From: Mesorhizobium sp. B1-1-8
GTDB taxonomy: Bacteria > Pseudomonadota > Alphaproteobacteria > Rhizobiales > Rhizobiaceae
Assembly (NCBI RefSeq): GCF_006442795.2
Contig: NZ_CP083956.1
Span: 1,713,501 to 1,777,500 of the forward strand
Direction of reading: 5' to 3'
Length of the DNA stretch: 64,000 nucleotides
Under the pieces are notes generated by a model. That model was given only the letters and a program-made list of their open reading frames with translations. It did no database searches and was not told the DNA's origin. A program made the position numbers and the translations under genes. Of this stretch, positions 32,690 to 42,724 are shown in pieces (position 1 is the stretch's first letter; each line of letters starts with the position of its first letter).

Positions 32690-35686
32690 ACGCCGCGTTC
32701 CGCATCCCCGGCGCCGGCCGCCTGAAGCAGGCAAAGACCGCCTCCTTCAGCTTCGACGGCAAGTCCTATGTCGGTATCGAGGGCGATACGCTCGCTTCGG
32801 CGCTGCTTGCCAACGGCGTGCATCTGGTCGGCCGGTCGTTCAAATATCACCGGCCGCGCGGCTTCCTGTCGGCCGGCGCGGAGGAGCCCAATGCGCTGGT
32901 GCAGATCGTGCGCGACGATGCACGCAAGACGCCCAACGTGCGAGCGACCGTACAGGAGCTCTATGACGGTCTCACCGCCAATTCGCAGAACCGCTGGCCG
33001 TCGCTTGCCTTCGACGTCGGCGCAGTCAACGACGTCGCCTCGCCGCTATTTTCGGCCGGCTTCTACTACAAGACCTTCATGTGGCCGAAGTCGGCCTGGA
33101 AAAACCTCTACGAGCCGAAGATCCGTGCTGCTGCCGGCCTCGGCGTTTCGCCGGACAGGCCCGATCCGGACCATTATGCGGCACGCTACGCGCATTGCGA
33201 GGTGCTGGTGCTGGGCGGCGGCGCCGCCGGCATTGCCGCGGCCCTTGCGGCGGCCGAAGCAGGCGTGCGGGTGATCATCTGCGACGAGCAGGCCGAATTC
33301 GGCGGCAGCCTGCGCTTCGAGAGCGGCGCCAGGATCGACGGCGAGCGCGGTTATGCCTGGGCGCAAGCCGCGATCGCCAGGCTGAAGGCGATGGAGAATG
33401 TGCGCGTGCTGTCGCGCACCACTGCTTTTGGGTATTATGCGCAGAATTTCGTCGGCCTGGTCGAGCGCGTCAGCGACCATCTGCAGAGCCCCGGCGGCGG
33501 GTTGGCGCGCGAGCGCTTGTGGCAGGTCCGCGCCAAACGCGTCGTGCTGGCGACCGGCGCCATCGAGCGGCACATGGTGTTCGCCGACAACGACCGGCCG
33601 GGCATCATGCTGGCGTCGGCGGCGCGCACCTATCTCAACCACTACGGCGTGGCAGTTGGCAAAAATGTCGGCGTCTACACCGCCAATGATTCGGCTTACG
33701 CAGCGGCGATCGACCTCAAGAGAGCCGGCGTCAATATCGCGGCCATCGTCGACCTGCGCGACAACCCGACCGGACCGATGATCGACGAGGCGCGGTCGCT
33801 CGGCATCGAGATGAATTTCGGCCGCGCCGTGATCCGCGCCGGCGGCAAGCTGCGGGTGTCGTCGATGACGGTGCAGCCGAAGAGCGGCAGCGGCGAGCGC
33901 ACCATCCCCGTCGACGCGATCCTGATGTCGGCCGGCTGGACGCCGTCGGTGCATCTGTTCTCGCAGTCGCGCGGCAAGGTCGCGTTCGACGACGAGACGC
34001 GGCGCTTCGTGCCGGGGACATACGCGCAGGACTGCGTCTCGGTCGGCGCCTGCAACGGCACCGATGGCTTGTCGGCGACAATCGAGGAAGCCTTTGCGGC
34101 CGGCGCCAAGGCGGCCAAGGATGCGGGCGGCAAGGATTCCAGCGTCAAGACGGGCAAGGGCGCAAAGCCGAAGGTTGACGCCTCGGAGAGCTGGTCGCGC
34201 GGCATGCTGGGCGCCGCTCCGGGTGCCGGACCGGACACGACGGTGAAAGCCTTCGTCGATTTCCAGAACGACGTCACTGCCAAGGACATCCGCCAGGCGG
34301 TGCATGAAGGCATGCACTCGATCGAGCACGTCAAGCGCTTCACCACCAACGGCATGGCCACCGACCAGGGCAAGACCTCCAACATGCACGGCCTGGCGAT
34401 CGCCGCCGAGACGCTCGGCAAGCCGATCCCGCAGGTCGGCCTCACCACTTTCCGCGCCCCTTACACTCCGGTGACCTTCGGCGCGATCGTCGGACACGCG
34501 CGTGGGCCGCTGTTCGATCCAACCCGGCGCACGGCGACGCATGGCTGGGCGGCTGCCCATGGCGCGGTGTTCGAGGATGTCGGCCACTGGAAACGTGCCT
34601 GGTATTTCCCCAGGACGGGCGAGGACATGCACGCCGCGGTCGACCGCGAATGCGTCACCGTGCGAAAGGCGGCCGGCCTGTTCGACGCCTCGACGCTCGG
34701 CAAGATCGAGGTGGTCGGGCCGGATGCGGCAAGGTTCATGGAGCTGCTCTACACCAATCCGTGGGAGAAGCTGGAAACCGGCCGCTGCCGCTACGGCATC
34801 ATGCTGCGCGAGGACGGCTTCATCTATGACGACGGCGTCGTCGGCAGGCTGGCGCCGGACCGCTTCCATGTGACGACGACGACGGGCGGCGCGCCGCGCG
34901 TCATGCACCACATGGAGGATTACCTTCAGACCGAATTCCCGCACCTCAATGTCTGGCTGACCTCGATCACCGAACAATGGGCGGTGATCGCGGTGCAGGG
35001 CCCCAGCGCGCGGAAAATTATCGAACCCTTGGTCGAACACATCGACATGTCGGACGCGGCGATGCCGCATATGTCGGTGCGCGAGGGCAAGATCTGCGGC
35101 GTGCCGACGAGGCTGTTCCGCATGTCGTTCACCGGCGAGCGCGGCTTCGAGGTCAACGTGCCGGCCGACTATGGCGAGGCGGTCTGGGAGGCGCTGTGGG
35201 CCGAGGGGCAGAAATATGGCGCCACTGCCTACGGCACCGAGGCCATGCACGTGCTGCGCGCCGAGAAGGGCTACATCATCGTCGGCCAGGATACTGACGG
35301 CACGGTGACACCGAACGATGCCGGGCTCGACTGGGCGGTCGGCAAAAAGAAGACCGATTTCGTCGGTATTCGCGGCCTGATGCGGCCGGACCTTGTGGCC
35401 AAGGGCCGCAAGCAGCTCGTCGGGCTCAAGACCAAGGACCCGAAGGTCGTGCTGGAGGAAGGCGCGCAGATCGTCGACGATCCGAAACAGCCGATCCCGA
35501 TGAAGATGATCGGCCACGTCACCTCCAGCTACTGGTCGGAAAATTGCGGGCGCTCGATCGCGCTGGCGCTGGTCGCCGGCGGCCGCGACCGCATGGGCCA
35601 GACGCTCTATGTGCCGATGCCGGACGGCACCATCGAGGTGGAGGTCACCGGCATGGTGTTCGTCGACGAGAAGGGGGAGCGCCTCA

Positions 35687-35694
<8 letters not shown>
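32686..35694 (+). CDS. soxA: Sarcosine oxidase, alpha subunit
   Basis: A 1002-residue multidomain subunit. The N-terminal domain (to about 105; SYVGIEGDTLASALLANGV, SFKYHRPRGFL) has the ferredoxin-like fold without the iron cysteines. A large NAD/FAD-binding region follows (VLVLGGGAAGIAAALAAAE at about 170, then the IERHMVFADNDRPGIM motif). The C-terminal third is a glycine-cleavage-T-like domain that binds tetrahydrofolate (GLFDASTLGKIEV, SFTGERGFEVNVP, AEKGYIIVGQDTDG). The length equals the family. It overlaps soxD by 4 and soxG by 8 bases. Confidence 0.96.
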
Positions 35695-36543
<849 letters not shown>

Positions 36544-36586
36544 GCGCAGTCGCCGATCGTTTCAGCCGGCGCGACACAGACGGATG

Positions 36587-36617
36587 CGAAACGGGCGGCC
36601 AAAAGCCGCCCGTTTCG
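36587..36617. terminator. Bidirectional intrinsic terminator
   Basis: A 13-bp perfect stem, CGAAACGGGCGGC / GCCGCCCGTTTCG, with a 5-base loop between two convergent genes (stops 36543 and 36647). The T tract is weak in both directions but the stem is very stable. Confidence 0.8.
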
Positions 36618-36646
36618 ATTTGAAATCTTATCTGTCGTGTCGGCGC

Positions 36647-36877
36647 TCAGAGGCCGGGCACGAACCACGGGCTGACATCGATGCCGAGACGCGGGCTCTT
36701 GGTCGTCTTGTTGGCGTCTGCCTTTTCCACCGAACCGGTAGCTGTGCAGTCGAGCTTCACATTGGCGTTGGTCTGGGCGCAGGCTGCGGGGGCATGCTTG
36801 GCCGGCTGGTTTGCGCCAGCGAAAGCGGCACCCGAGAAAGCCAGCATGGTGGTGAGAGCGAGAAAGGTCTTCTTCAT
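36647..36877 (-). CDS. Small exported protein, possibly DUF680-like
   Basis: A 76-residue protein with a clear signal peptide (MKKTFLALTTMLAFSGAAFA), two Cys in the mature part (PAACAQT, LDCTATGS) and the C terminus PRLGIDVSPWFVPGL. It resembles the short DUF680-type exported proteins that are abundant in Mesorhizobium, but I am not certain of the family. GGAGACGG precedes the ATG. The promoter region is AT-rich with CTGTACG motifs shared with the neighbouring tetR promoter. Confidence 0.75.
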   Translation of the reverse strand: MKKTFLALTTMLAFSGAAFAGANQPAKHAPAACAQTNANVKLDCTATGSVEKADANKTTKSPRLGIDVSPWFVPGL

Positions 36878-36919
36878 TTTCCGTCTCCAGTCAATCGTTT
36901 TCGTACATGTATAATGTAA

Positions 36920-36984
36920 CGTACAGATACGGCTGATGGCGTCGGAATTCAACGGGAATCTGTACGCGTACGATAAAATTTTAT
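36920..36984. promoter_or_regulatory. AT-rich control region with CTGTACG motifs and palindromes
   Basis: It contains CGTACAG (36920-36926) and CTGTACG (36960-36966), the palindrome GTACGCGTAC (36962-36971) and ATAAAATTTTAT (36973-36984). The CTGTACG motif also sits in the tetR promoter at 37738, so the neighbouring TetR protein may control both genes. Confidence 0.45.
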
Positions 36985-37047
36985 TGAACGTGGGAAATCG
37001 CCGCCGCAAATCACCCGATCGGCGGTGGGGAACGACGGCGACAGCGG

Positions 37048-37692
37048 TCAGCAGTTGATGGTTTGTTCGGGGAGCGGGGGAATGTCCTGCGCCTGCAATC
37101 CTGCCAGCGTGAAGTCGCACATCCGCTTCACATAAGCCTGGGGATCGCCGAACGGATAGAAAGGAAAGGAAATTAGCAGCGAGATCGTGCCGTGGCCGAC
37201 CGTCCACAGCATGGTGGCGATGGCGCGCGGGTCGCCCTTGAGCTTGCCGGCGGCGACGCAGGCCTCGACCCTTTTGATCAGCACCTTCATGGCCGGATTG
37301 CCTTCCTCCATGTCCTCGTAGCTGCGGCCTTCGGGCAGCCTGGTCTGCTCGGTCATGAAGACGGTGCGGTATTCGTTGGGATTGCCGAGACCGAAGGCGG
37401 CGTATTCGGTCATGACCGCCCGCAGTGCCTCGATCGGATCGTCGGCGGGGTGTTCCTCAATGCGCCTGGCAAGCGTCTCGAAGGCATCTTCGGCGAGCGC
37501 GAAAAGGATATCCTGCTTGTCGGCGAAGTAGGAATAGACCGACATCGGCGCGTAACCGACCCGCTTGGCGAGCTTGCGGATGGTCAGGCCCTCATAGCCC
37601 TCCTCCTGCACGAGCTTGTGAGCCGCATCGACCAGTTCGGAGCGAAGCTCGGCCTTCTGCTTCTCGCGGCGTTTCTGAACGCTCAGCGCCAA
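37048..37692 (-). CDS. TetR/AcrR-family transcriptional regulator
   Basis: A 214-residue regulator. The N-terminal helix-turn-helix reads LRSELVDAAHKLVQEEGY, then LTIRKLAKRVGYAPMSVYSYF and ADKQDILFALAEDAF; the C-terminal ligand domain resembles the TetR_C_33/WHG type (GHGTISLLISFPF). It lies beside a lipid-type catabolic operon (37.8-42.7 kb) and could regulate it. Its own promoter carries a CGTACAG box between -35 and -10, which suggests autoregulation. Confidence 0.92.
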   Translation of the reverse strand: MALSVQKRREKQKAELRSELVDAAHKLVQEEGYEGLTIRKLAKRVGYAPMSVYSYFADKQDILFALAEDAFETLARRIEEHPADDPIEALRAVMTEYAAFGLGNPNEYRTVFMTEQTRLPEGRSYEDMEEGNPAMKVLIKRVEACVAAGKLKGDPRAIATMLWTVGHGTISLLISFPFYPFGDPQAYVKRMCDFTLAGLQAQDIPPLPEQTINC

Positions 37693-37727
37693 TGTTGTCT
37701 GCCTTGGTGAGTTGGTTGCCTGACTAA

Positions 37728-37755
37728 ACTATATACGCTGTACGGAAACGGACAA
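37728..37755 (-). promoter_or_regulatory. tetR promoter with embedded operator box
   Basis: On the minus strand -35 TTGTCC (37755-37750) and -10 TATAGT (37733-37728) are 16 bases apart. The box CGTACAG (37744-37738), also found upstream of the small exported gene, lies between them, where a repressor would block polymerase. Confidence 0.5.
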
Positions 37756-37792
37756 GAGAGCGGGCTGGTTCCGCAGCGTCCGCTTAAAGCGC

Positions 37793-37852
37793 ATCGCGCC
37801 TCATCGGATTCGGGCGACGTGCTTAAGTTTTTGTTTCGATGCACGTCGTTCG
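37793..37852. repeat. Copy of a rhizobial intergenic repeat
   Basis: The segment contains the inverted arms CGACGTGC (37815-37822) and GCACGTCG (37841-37848) around TTAAGTTTTTGTTTCGAT. I recognise the TTTGTTTCGATGCACGTCGTT type as a common intergenic repeat of Rhizobiales, from memory. It abuts and truncates an SDR reading frame. Confidence 0.6.
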
Positions 37853-37935
37853 GCGACGAAGGCTCTTACTGCGCCGCGATCGAGTCCGCCGGTCGCGCCG
37901 GTGATCAGCACCGTCGCGGCATTGAAACAGCCCAT
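37801..37935 (-). pseudogene. SDR N-terminal remnant truncated by a repeat
   Basis: The frame starts ATG 3 bases after the stop of the APH-type kinase gene and reads MGCFNAATVLITGATGGLDR, the cofactor-binding start of a short-chain dehydrogenase, then GAVRAFVAERR. After about 31 codons it runs into the intergenic repeat and stops at codon 45. Active-site parts are missing, so it is a relic of the last gene of the operon that ends here. Confidence 0.75.
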
Positions 37936-37938
37936 CGC

Positions 37939-38976
37939 TCAGCCCTCTCTATCGATTAGTTCCACAGCCAGCGCTGCGAGCAGTTTCACCATCTGACTAT
38001 AGGTCTGGGCCTTTTCCGGATTGGAGGCGTTGCCGTCCAGCGCGCGGCGATAGACGCCCTGGCAGATCGCCGCCAGCCGAAAGAACGAGAAGGCCAGGAA
38101 GAAGGTCCAGTTGCCGATGCCGTCAAGTCCGCGCCGCCGGCAATAGTCGGCGACATAGGCCTGCTCCGAAGGCAAGCCGATCGCCGCGCGGTCGACGCCG
38201 CCAAGGCCGCGAAGTCCGGACGCCGGCGGCAGGCGCCACTGCATGCATTGATAAGCGAGGTCGGCAAAGGGATGGCCGAGCGTCGACAATTCCCAATCGA
38301 GCACGCCAATCACCTTCGGCTCGCCAGGCGCGAAAACCATATTGTCCAGCCGGTAATCGCCATGCACCAGCGAGACACGGCCGTCGTCGGGCGGCATGTG
38401 CATCTCCAGCCAGACAATCAGCCGCTCCATGTCGGCGATCTCTCCGGTTTCGGAAGCGCGGTACTGGCTGGTCCAGCGGGCGAACTGGCGCTCGAAATAG
38501 CTGCCGGGCCTGCCGAAATCGCCGAGGCCTACGGCCTCGACATTGACGTCGTGAAGGGCAGCGAGCGTCACATTCATGGCATCGTAGATCGCGGCGCGCT
38601 CATCGTTGCTCGAAATATCCGGCAATGACGGGTCCCAGAAGATGCGGCCGGCGAGGAATTCCATGACATAGAACATGCGGCCGATCGGGGATTCATCGCC
38701 TGACAGATGCAGCATGCGCGGCACCGGCACGGCCGTGCCGGCAAGCGCCCGCATGACCCGGAATTCGCGGTCGACCTGGTGGGCGGATTTCAGGAGCTGG
38801 CCGGGCGGCTTGGCGCGCAGCACGTAGCGGCCGCTTGCGGCAGTCAAAAGATAGGTCGGGTTCGATTGCCCGGACTTGAATTTCTCGACCGCGGAAAGCC
38901 CGGCAAAACCGGGAATATATACTTCCAGATAGGGCGCAAGTGCCGCCTGATCGATCGCAGTGGCGTCGATGCTCAT
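37939..38976 (-). CDS. APH-family phosphotransferase, ACAD10/11-kinase type
   Basis: A 345-residue protein of the aminoglycoside-phosphotransferase/choline-kinase fold. The catalytic motif LVHGDYRLDNMVF and the metal motif GVLDWELSTLGHPFADLAY are intact; KSGQSNPTYLL and YVLRAKPPGQLL line the nucleotide site. This subgroup corresponds to the kinase domain of ACAD10/11 and to LvaA, which phosphorylate 4-hydroxyacyl-CoAs; it is not an antibiotic-resistance enzyme. It overlaps the MaoC stop by 4 bases, and an ACAD10/11-like dehydrogenase is encoded divergently at 40426. The substrate assignment is an inference from family and context. Confidence 0.85.
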   Translation of the reverse strand: MSIDATAIDQAALAPYLEVYIPGFAGLSAVEKFKSGQSNPTYLLTAASGRYVLRAKPPGQLLKSAHQVDREFRVMRALAGTAVPVPRMLHLSGDESPIGRMFYVMEFLAGRIFWDPSLPDISSNDERAAIYDAMNVTLAALHDVNVEAVGLGDFGRPGSYFERQFARWTSQYRASETGEIADMERLIVWLEMHMPPDDGRVSLVHGDYRLDNMVFAPGEPKVIGVLDWELSTLGHPFADLAYQCMQWRLPPASGLRGLGGVDRAAIGLPSEQAYVADYCRRRGLDGIGNWTFFLAFSFFRLAAICQGVYRRALDGNASNPEKAQTYSQMVKLLAALAVELIDREG

Positions 38977-39497
38977 GCGGTCTCTGGCTGGCGCTCGATG
39001 AGCGTCAACGTCAGCCAGCGTGCGGTCAGCGCCGGCTTCTTCGATCCCTCGATCTCGATGGTCACGTCGTGGGCCGTCTGCACCCATCCCGAAGGCCTGA
39101 CCTTGACGTCGGCCAGCACGAAGCGGGTCCGGATGCGCGCGCCGGTCTTCACCGGCGCCAGGAAGCGCAGCGAATCGAAGCCGTGATTGACGCCCATCTT
39201 GGTGTTCTCGATCGGCGGCATGGTCTCGAAGGTCATCGCCGACAACAGCGACAGCGACAGGAAGCCATGCGCGATGGTGCCGCCGAAAGGCGTCTCGCGC
39301 GCGGCGCGCTCCGGATCGCAATGGATGAACTGATGGTCGTCGGTGGCGTCGGCGAACTGGTCGATCATGCGCTGCGTCACCGTTCGCCACGGCGATACGC
39401 CGACCTCCTTGCCGACGCTCGCCAGAAGCACATCGAGACTGATCGGTTCCACGCTGATGTTCTCCATTTCACCCACCTGGATGGCGAACGTCTTCAT
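38973..39497 (-). CDS. MaoC-family hydratase/dehydratase
   Basis: A 174-residue hot-dog-fold enzyme. The hydratase-2 motif is present as FADATDDHQFIHCDPERA with PFGGTIAHGFLSLSLL, giving the Asp/His pair that hydrates 2-enoyl-CoA. The C-terminal region is ordinary. The start at 39497 overlaps the preceding SDR stop (ATGA), and its stop overlaps the kinase start, so SDR-MaoC-kinase are translationally coupled. It fits a beta-oxidation-like sequence. Confidence 0.88.
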   Translation of the reverse strand: MKTFAIQVGEMENISVEPISLDVLLASVGKEVGVSPWRTVTQRMIDQFADATDDHQFIHCDPERAARETPFGGTIAHGFLSLSLLSAMTFETMPPIENTKMGVNHGFDSLRFLAPVKTGARIRTRFVLADVKVRPSGWVQTAHDVTIEIEGSKKPALTARWLTLTLIERQPETA

Positions 39498-40309
39498 TCC
39501 TTGAACAGTGTCAACCCATGCTGCACCGACTGGCCACCGTCGATCGGCAGGATGGCGCCGGTGACGTAGCTGCCGGCACGGCTGCACAAATAGAGCGTTG
39601 CGCCGGCAATGTCATCCGGCACGCCGATGCGGCCGAGCGGTACATGGCCGCCGACGTGTTTCGCCTGCTCCTCGGTCGCGGTGGCGAAGGCCGTCATCCG
39701 ACTCTGGAAGGGCCCGGGTGCAAAGGCATTGACGGTGATGCGGCGGCCGGCAAATTCGAGCGCCAGCGTTCGCGTCAAATGGTGCACCGCGGCTTTCGAA
39801 GCGGTGTAGGAATAGGCGTCGTCGGCAAGCGGCTGCGTGCCCATTACCGATCCCAGATTGATTATCCGGGCCGGATCCTCGTCCTTTGCCGCGGCATCGA
39901 GCAGCGGCAGGAGTTCGCGTGTCAGATGGAAGACGGCGGTGACGTTGACTCCGAACACCTTTGCCCAGGCGTGGTAGGGGAATTCCTCCAGCGGTGCGCC
40001 CCAGGAGACGCCGGCATTGTTGACCAGAATATGCAGCCGGTCGGTGCGCACCTTCACTTCGGTTACGAGCGCGGCGATACCCGCCTCGCTGGAGACATCG
40101 GCGGCAAAGCCCTCGGCCCGGCCGGCGCCGCCCTGCGCATTGAGCTCGCTGGCAACGCGGACGCAGTCCTCGCCCTTGCGCGAGGCGATCATCACGGTGG
40201 CGCCGGCCCGCACCAGGGCGGTCGCCACCATGCGGCCGATGCCGGTCGCCGCTCCCGTCACCAGCGCGGCCTTGCCGGCGACCGAGAACAGCTTGTCCAG
40301 ATAGCTCAT
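39494..40309 (-). CDS. SDR-family oxidoreductase of the acyl-CoA operon
   Basis: A 271-residue short-chain dehydrogenase: VTGAATGIGRMVATAL, ASRKGEDCVRVA, LVNNAGVSWGAPL, Ser in NLGSVMGTQ, and YSYTASKAAVHHL with Tyr/Lys; it ends in ILPIDGGQSVQHG. Members beside MaoC and acyl-CoA dehydrogenases typically oxidise a 3-hydroxyacyl-CoA or related alcohol. It is the first gene of the leftward operon and is divergent from the acyl-CoA dehydrogenase gene. Confidence 0.9.
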   Translation of the reverse strand: MSYLDKLFSVAGKAALVTGAATGIGRMVATALVRAGATVMIASRKGEDCVRVASELNAQGGAGRAEGFAADVSSEAGIAALVTEVKVRTDRLHILVNNAGVSWGAPLEEFPYHAWAKVFGVNVTAVFHLTRELLPLLDAAAKDEDPARIINLGSVMGTQPLADDAYSYTASKAAVHHLTRTLALEFAGRRITVNAFAPGPFQSRMTAFATATEEQAKHVGGHVPLGRIGVPDDIAGATLYLCSRAGSYVTGAILPIDGGQSVQHGLTLFKE

Positions 40310-40330
40310 CGCATTTCCTCCGCATCCGCT

Positions 40331-40352
40331 GTCCCGCGCCGGCCCGCGGGAC
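40331..40352. promoter_or_regulatory. Perfect GC-rich inverted repeat in the divergent promoter
   Basis: The arms GTCCCGCG (40331-40338) and CGCGGGAC (40345-40352) lie 6 bases apart between the SDR start (40309) and the acyl-CoA dehydrogenase start (40426). An operator controlling both directions is plausible. A TTGACA follows at 40359, possibly a -35 for the rightward genes. Confidence 0.4.
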
Positions 40353-40425
40353 TCGCGTTGACAAGGCTAGCCGAAGTACGGTCATCCTTGCCATGAATAA
40401 AGATGCATGCGGAAAGGGTCTGGCG

Positions 40426-41667
40426 ATGGCGGACATGAACCTCGGCATGACCGAGCGGCTGAAGCCGATCCACACGCGTGTCGCTGCGATGGTGCGCGAC
40501 GAGATCGCGCCGCTCGGCGAGGAGTTTCTGGCCGAAGTCGGCAGGAACGGCGACCGCTGGACCTACAGCGCCAGACAGACCGAGATCCTCGAAGGCCTGA
40601 AGCAGGTGGCGCGGGAGCGCGGCCTGTGGAATTTCTGGCTGACTGATTCCAACCGCGGCTACGGCCTGTCGACGGTCGAATACGCCTATCTGGCGGAGGA
40701 GATGGGCAAGGCGCATCTCGGCGCCGAGACCTTCAACTGCTCGGCGCCCGACACCGGCAACATGGAAGTGCTGGAGCGCTATGGCTCGGAAGAGCACAAG
40801 CGGGAATGGCTCGAACCGCTGCTCGAGGGGAAAATCCGCTCCGCCTACCTGATGACCGAGCCGGACGTCGCCTCCTCGGATGCCACCAACATTTCCATGC
40901 GCTGCGAGCGGCGCGGCGACGATTATGTGCTCAACGGCGAGAAATGGTGGGCGTCGGGCGCCGGCGACCCGCGCTGCGCCATCTATATCGTCATGGTCAG
41001 GACCGGCTCGGACGACGAGCCGCAGCATCGCCGGCATTCGATGATCCTGGTGCCTTCCGACAGCAAGGGCATCACCAAGCTGCGGCCGATGCAGGTCTAT
41101 GGCGACGACGACGCGCCGCACGGTCATATGCATCTCAGATTCGACAATGTGAGCGTGCCGGCGGCTAACCTGATCCTTGGCGAGGGCAGGGGGTTCGAAA
41201 TCGCGCAGGGGCGGCTGGGGCCGGGCCGCATCCACCACTGCATGCGGGCGATCGGCCAGGCTGAGATGGCGCTTGAGATGCTGTGCCAGCGCTCCATGCG
41301 GCGCGAGGCCTTCGGCCAGCCCTTGGCGAAGCTCGGAGCCAATTTCGACACGATCGCCGAATGCAGGATGGAGATCGAGATGGCGCGGCTACTTTGCCTC
41401 AAGGCGGCCTGGATGATCGACCAGGGCGATGCGCGCGCCGCCGCCCCCTGGATCAGCCAGATCAAGGTCATCGCGCCGCGTGTCGCGCTGAAAGTCACCG
41501 ACGAGGCGGTGCAGATGTTCGGCGCGCAAGGCATCAGCCAGGACACGCCGCTCGCCCGCTCGTGGACGCACCTGCGGACCCTTCGTCTTGCAGACGGACC
41601 GGACGCCGTGCACCGGCGGCAGGTGGCGCGCGCGGAACTGAAGAAATACACGCAGGAGAAGGTCTGA
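40426..41667 (+). CDS. Acyl-CoA dehydrogenase, ACAD10/11 type
   Basis: A 413-residue FAD enzyme. The subgroup is marked by AYLMTEPDVASSDATNI, NGEKWWASGAGDPRCAIY, ILGEGRGFEIAQGRLGPGRI and HHCMRAIGQAEMAL, which closely follow the ACAD11 pattern and differ from ordinary short-chain dehydrogenases. ACAD10/11 enzymes process 4-phospho-acyl-CoAs made by an APH-type kinase; here the kinase is a separate protein encoded divergently at 37939. The start at 40426 follows GGAAAGGG; an earlier ATG at 40393 is less likely. Confidence 0.9.
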   Translation: MADMNLGMTERLKPIHTRVAAMVRDEIAPLGEEFLAEVGRNGDRWTYSARQTEILEGLKQVARERGLWNFWLTDSNRGYGLSTVEYAYLAEEMGKAHLGAETFNCSAPDTGNMEVLERYGSEEHKREWLEPLLEGKIRSAYLMTEPDVASSDATNISMRCERRGDDYVLNGEKWWASGAGDPRCAIYIVMVRTGSDDEPQHRRHSMILVPSDSKGITKLRPMQVYGDDDAPHGHMHLRFDNVSVPAANLILGEGRGFEIAQGRLGPGRIHHCMRAIGQAEMALEMLCQRSMRREAFGQPLAKLGANFDTIAECRMEIEMARLLCLKAAWMIDQGDARAAAPWISQIKVIAPRVALKVTDEAVQMFGAQGISQDTPLARSWTHLRTLRLADGPDAVHRRQVARAELKKYTQEKV

Positions 41668-41672
41668 CCGCA

Positions 41673-42710
41673 ATGCCGCTTCCGTTGGAAATGAAGGCCT
41701 TACTGCTTGTCGGCGACGGCTATGCGAGAACGCCTTCGGCCGGCGCGCTGGAGGCGATGGAGCCTTATCTCCAGCCGGGCCGCATCGGCGTGCCGGCACC
41801 GGGGCCGACGCAGGCGCTGATCAAGGTCAGCCTTGCCTCGATCAACCCGTCCGATATCGCCTTCATCAAGGGTCAATACGGCCAGCCGCGCGTGAAGGGA
41901 CAGCCGGCCGGTTTCGAGGGCGTCGGCATCGTCGCAGCGACCGGCGACGATCCTTACGCCAGGAGCCTGGAGGGCAAGCGGGTCGCTTTCGCCACCGGCC
42001 TGTCGAACTGGGGTTCGTGGGCCGACTATGCGGTCGCCGAGGCGGCGTCCTGCATTCCGCTGCTCGACACGGTGCGCGACGAGGATGCGGCGGCGATGAT
42101 CGTCAATCCGCTCACCGCGCTCGCCATGTTCGACATCGTCAAGCAGGAAGGCGAGAAGGCCTTCATCATGACCGCCGGCGCCAGCCAGCTCTGCAAGCTG
42201 ATCATCGGTCTTGCCAGGGAAGAAGAATTCCGGCCGATCGTCACCGTGCGCCGCGACGAGCAGATCCCGCTGCTGAAGGAGCTCGGCGCCGCGCATGTCC
42301 TCAACGAGAAGACGGCTGATTTCGAGACGGCACTGCGCGCGGTGGTCAAGGCCGAGCAGCCGCGCATCTTCCTCGATGCGGTGACGGGGCCGTTGGCTTC
42401 AGCCATTTTCAACGCGATGCCGAAGCGCTCGCGCTGGATCATCTATGGCCGGCTCGACGCCGAGCCGACGGTGATCCGCGAGCCCGGCCAGCTGATTTTT
42501 CAGGACAAGCATATCGAAGGTTTCTGGCTGGCCGAATGGATGCGCCGGTTCCGCGACCGGCGCGGCCCGGCGGTGCTGGAGGCGCAGCAGCGCTTTTCCG
42601 ACGGGCGCTGGTCGACGGATGTCACTGCCGTAGTGCCGCTGGACGAGGCAATGGCCAAGGTGCCGGCGGAGCTCGCCAGGCCGAACGGCAAGGTGTTTAT
42701 CAGGCCGTAA
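41673..42710 (+). CDS. Quinone oxidoreductase-like MDR protein
   Basis: A 345-residue zinc-independent medium-chain dehydrogenase. VSLASINPSDIAFIKGQYG and AGFEGVGIVAATGDDP form the N-terminal catalytic fold; the NADPH site is around FIMTAGASQLCKLIIGLA (about 160-180); the zinc ligands are absent. It lies 5 bases behind the acyl-CoA dehydrogenase gene, so it belongs to that operon and may reduce an enoyl intermediate or act as a redox partner. The longer frame upstream is a shadow inside the dehydrogenase gene. Confidence 0.87.
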   Translation: MPLPLEMKALLLVGDGYARTPSAGALEAMEPYLQPGRIGVPAPGPTQALIKVSLASINPSDIAFIKGQYGQPRVKGQPAGFEGVGIVAATGDDPYARSLEGKRVAFATGLSNWGSWADYAVAEAASCIPLLDTVRDEDAAAMIVNPLTALAMFDIVKQEGEKAFIMTAGASQLCKLIIGLAREEEFRPIVTVRRDEQIPLLKELGAAHVLNEKTADFETALRAVVKAEQPRIFLDAVTGPLASAIFNAMPKRSRWIIYGRLDAEPTVIREPGQLIFQDKHIEGFWLAEWMRRFRDRRGPAVLEAQQRFSDGRWSTDVTAVVPLDEAMAKVPAELARPNGKVFIRP

Positions 42711-42724
42711 GCCAATACCCTGTT

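Noticed and set aside
37939..38976. Antibiotic-resistance aminoglycoside phosphotransferase
   Set aside because: The motifs match the ACAD10/11-LvaA kinase branch, and the gene is coupled to acyl-CoA metabolism.
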